From UKL13-2 sp038236905 (GTDB taxonomy: Bacteria > Pseudomonadota > Gammaproteobacteria > Burkholderiales > Usitatibacteraceae): a DNA stretch of 6,749 nucleotides. The notes beneath the pieces were generated by a model. It did not search any database and was not told the origin of the DNA. It worked only from the letters and a program-made list of their open reading frames with translations. The stretch is taken from contig JBBRZG010000180.1 in NCBI GenBank assembly GCA_038236905.1, forward strand, positions 1 through 6,749. The letters run 5' to 3'. Positions 5,881 to 6,749 of the stretch are shown here, in pieces; position 1 is the stretch's first letter, and each line of letters opens with the position of its first letter. The position numbers and the translations under genes are program-made.

Positions 5881-6749
5881 ATGATTATCGAAAAAGCGCC
5901 AGTGGTATTGGGCGACCCTAGGGTCGTTAGGAGCGGGACTGCAGCGAATTCCAGCAGCGGTCGAAGTTGCCCACTGCATTACCGCTACTCGCCGTCGGTT
6001 TTTGCACGCGAACCAGATCTGCACGCCGACACCCTTTACATCGTGGGTGGCCTATATGGCAATCAAGCCGCACTCGATAATGTGTGCGATATGTTGGCCG
6101 CCGAAAGCGGTTCTGCCGCACTGGTGTTCAATGGTGATTTCAATTGGTTCAACATTGATGCCGGTGGCTTTGCCGCGATTAACGCCGCCGTTTTATCGCA
6201 CTATGCGCTGCGCGGTAATGTAGAAACCGAACTGGCCTCCGATGACGACAGCGCCGGATGCGGATGCGCGTACCCAGACTATGTATCAGACATTGAAGTC
6301 GCGCGCTCCAACCAGATTCTTAACCAGCTTCGCCGCACCTCATTGAGCTTCCCGGGGTTACGGGCACGTCTAGGCCAGCTGCCGATGCACGCGGTCGCTC
6401 GCGTGGGGGACGCCCGCATTGGCATTGTTCACGGAGACGCTGAATCTCTTTCAGGCTGGAAATTTGATGTTGACGCGCTAGATGACGTTGGCCAGCATGA
6501 TCGGCTTGAGCACTTTTTTTCGCAGGCAGACGTCGACGGGTTTGCCAGCAGCCACACCTGCGCACCGGCGCTACGCGAATTTACGTTTGCGAACCGCAAT
6601 CATTGGATCATCAACAATGGTGCAGCGGGAATGCCCAATTTTGCGGATACCCAATTTGGCTTGCTCACGCGAATTTCAACCCGACCTACCCGGGCGGGAT
6701 CAGCGCTGTACGGCATAAAAACAAAGGATGTTTTTGTCGATGCGTTGCC
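5881..6749 (+). CDS. Calcineurin-like phosphoesterase fold protein with degenerate metal site; 3' end outside window
   Basis: The frame is open from ATG 5881 to the window edge (289 residues plus a partial codon). It follows the metallophosphoesterase motif order, but with changes: LYIVGGLYGN (52-61) stands where the family has a D-x-H-G-N motif, so the metal-binding Asp and His are Gly56 and Tyr59; FNGDF (83-87) keeps the GD motif; LRGNVE (110-115) keeps the GN-x-[DE] motif; GIVHGD (181-186) keeps the His; SSHTC (223-227) keeps the His of GHTH but replaces the last His with Cys227. A Cys pair, GCGC, lies at 126-129. It may bind one metal, bind another ligand, or be non-catalytic. No good ribosome binding site is seen; TTG at 5908 is an alternative start. 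CPLHYRYSP (30-38) looks structured, so the start must precede it. It begins 21 nt after the DsrE-like gene, in the same operon. Confidence 0.8.
   Translation, partial: MIIEKAPVVLGDPRVVRSGTAANSSSGRSCPLHYRYSPSVFAREPDLHADTLYIVGGLYGNQAALDNVCDMLAAESGSAALVFNGDFNWFNIDAGGFAAINAAVLSHYALRGNVETELASDDDSAGCGCAYPDYVSDIEVARSNQILNQLRRTSLSFPGLRARLGQLPMHAVARVGDARIGIVHGDAESLSGWKFDVDALDDVGQHDRLEHFFSQADVDGFASSHTCAPALREFTFANRNHWIINNGAAGMPNFADTQFGLLTRISTRPTRAGSALYGIKTKDVFVDAL
5913..5926. promoter_or_regulatory. Perfect 14-bp palindrome at the 5' end of the phosphoesterase-like gene
   Basis: CGACCCTAGGGTCG is fully palindromic and covers codons 11-16 of the phosphoesterase-like gene if the ATG at 5881 is used. It could be an operator, especially if the true start lies further in, but one 14-bp palindrome in a window of this size is not far from chance expectation. 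Confidence 0.25.

Overview
The window looks like proteobacterial (Pseudomonadota) DNA, probably a beta- or gammaproteobacterium. The GC content is moderate by eye, the genes are tightly packed on one strand with AGGA-type ribosome binding sites, and the protein families are typical of sulfur-metabolising members of that phylum. I cannot assign a genus. Every gene I can support lies on the + strand. No RNA genes, insertion sequences, CRISPR arrays or attachment sites were seen.

Layout: (1) 2-301, the C-terminal 99 residues of an APS kinase (CysC) domain cut by the left edge. (2) 454-678, a small TusA-like sulfur carrier, then 753-1115, a DsrE-family protein with a CxxC motif. (3) 1221-3792, a complete three-gene ABC importer of the phosphonate/phosphite (PhnD-PhnE-PhnC) type. 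(4) 3912-5456, a fusion of a second TusA-like domain to a methionine-synthase-II-like (MetE C-terminal) zinc methyltransferase domain. (5) 5461-5859, a second DsrE-like protein. (6) 5881 to the right edge, a calcineurin-like phosphoesterase fold protein whose metal-binding residues are partly replaced. From 454 onward the spacing is short (1 to about 120 nt) with no convincing terminator, so an operon of at least eight genes is likely.

How the parts may work together (inference): an oxyanion-type importer brings in a small substrate, two TusA-like and two DsrE-like modules relay sulfur as persulfide, and the TusA-fused MetE-like domain moves a methyl group to or from a thiol or persulfide. 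The adjacent APS kinase supports a sulfur theme. The families are individually known. I do not know a described pathway for this combination, and it is the best candidate in the window for an uncharacterised system, perhaps for uptake and processing of a methylated or oxidised sulfur compound. The substrate cannot be read from the sequence.

The most distinctive points are the TusA-MetE fusion, the loss of the CPxP motif in both TusA-like proteins while the Cys remains, and the degenerate phosphoesterase.
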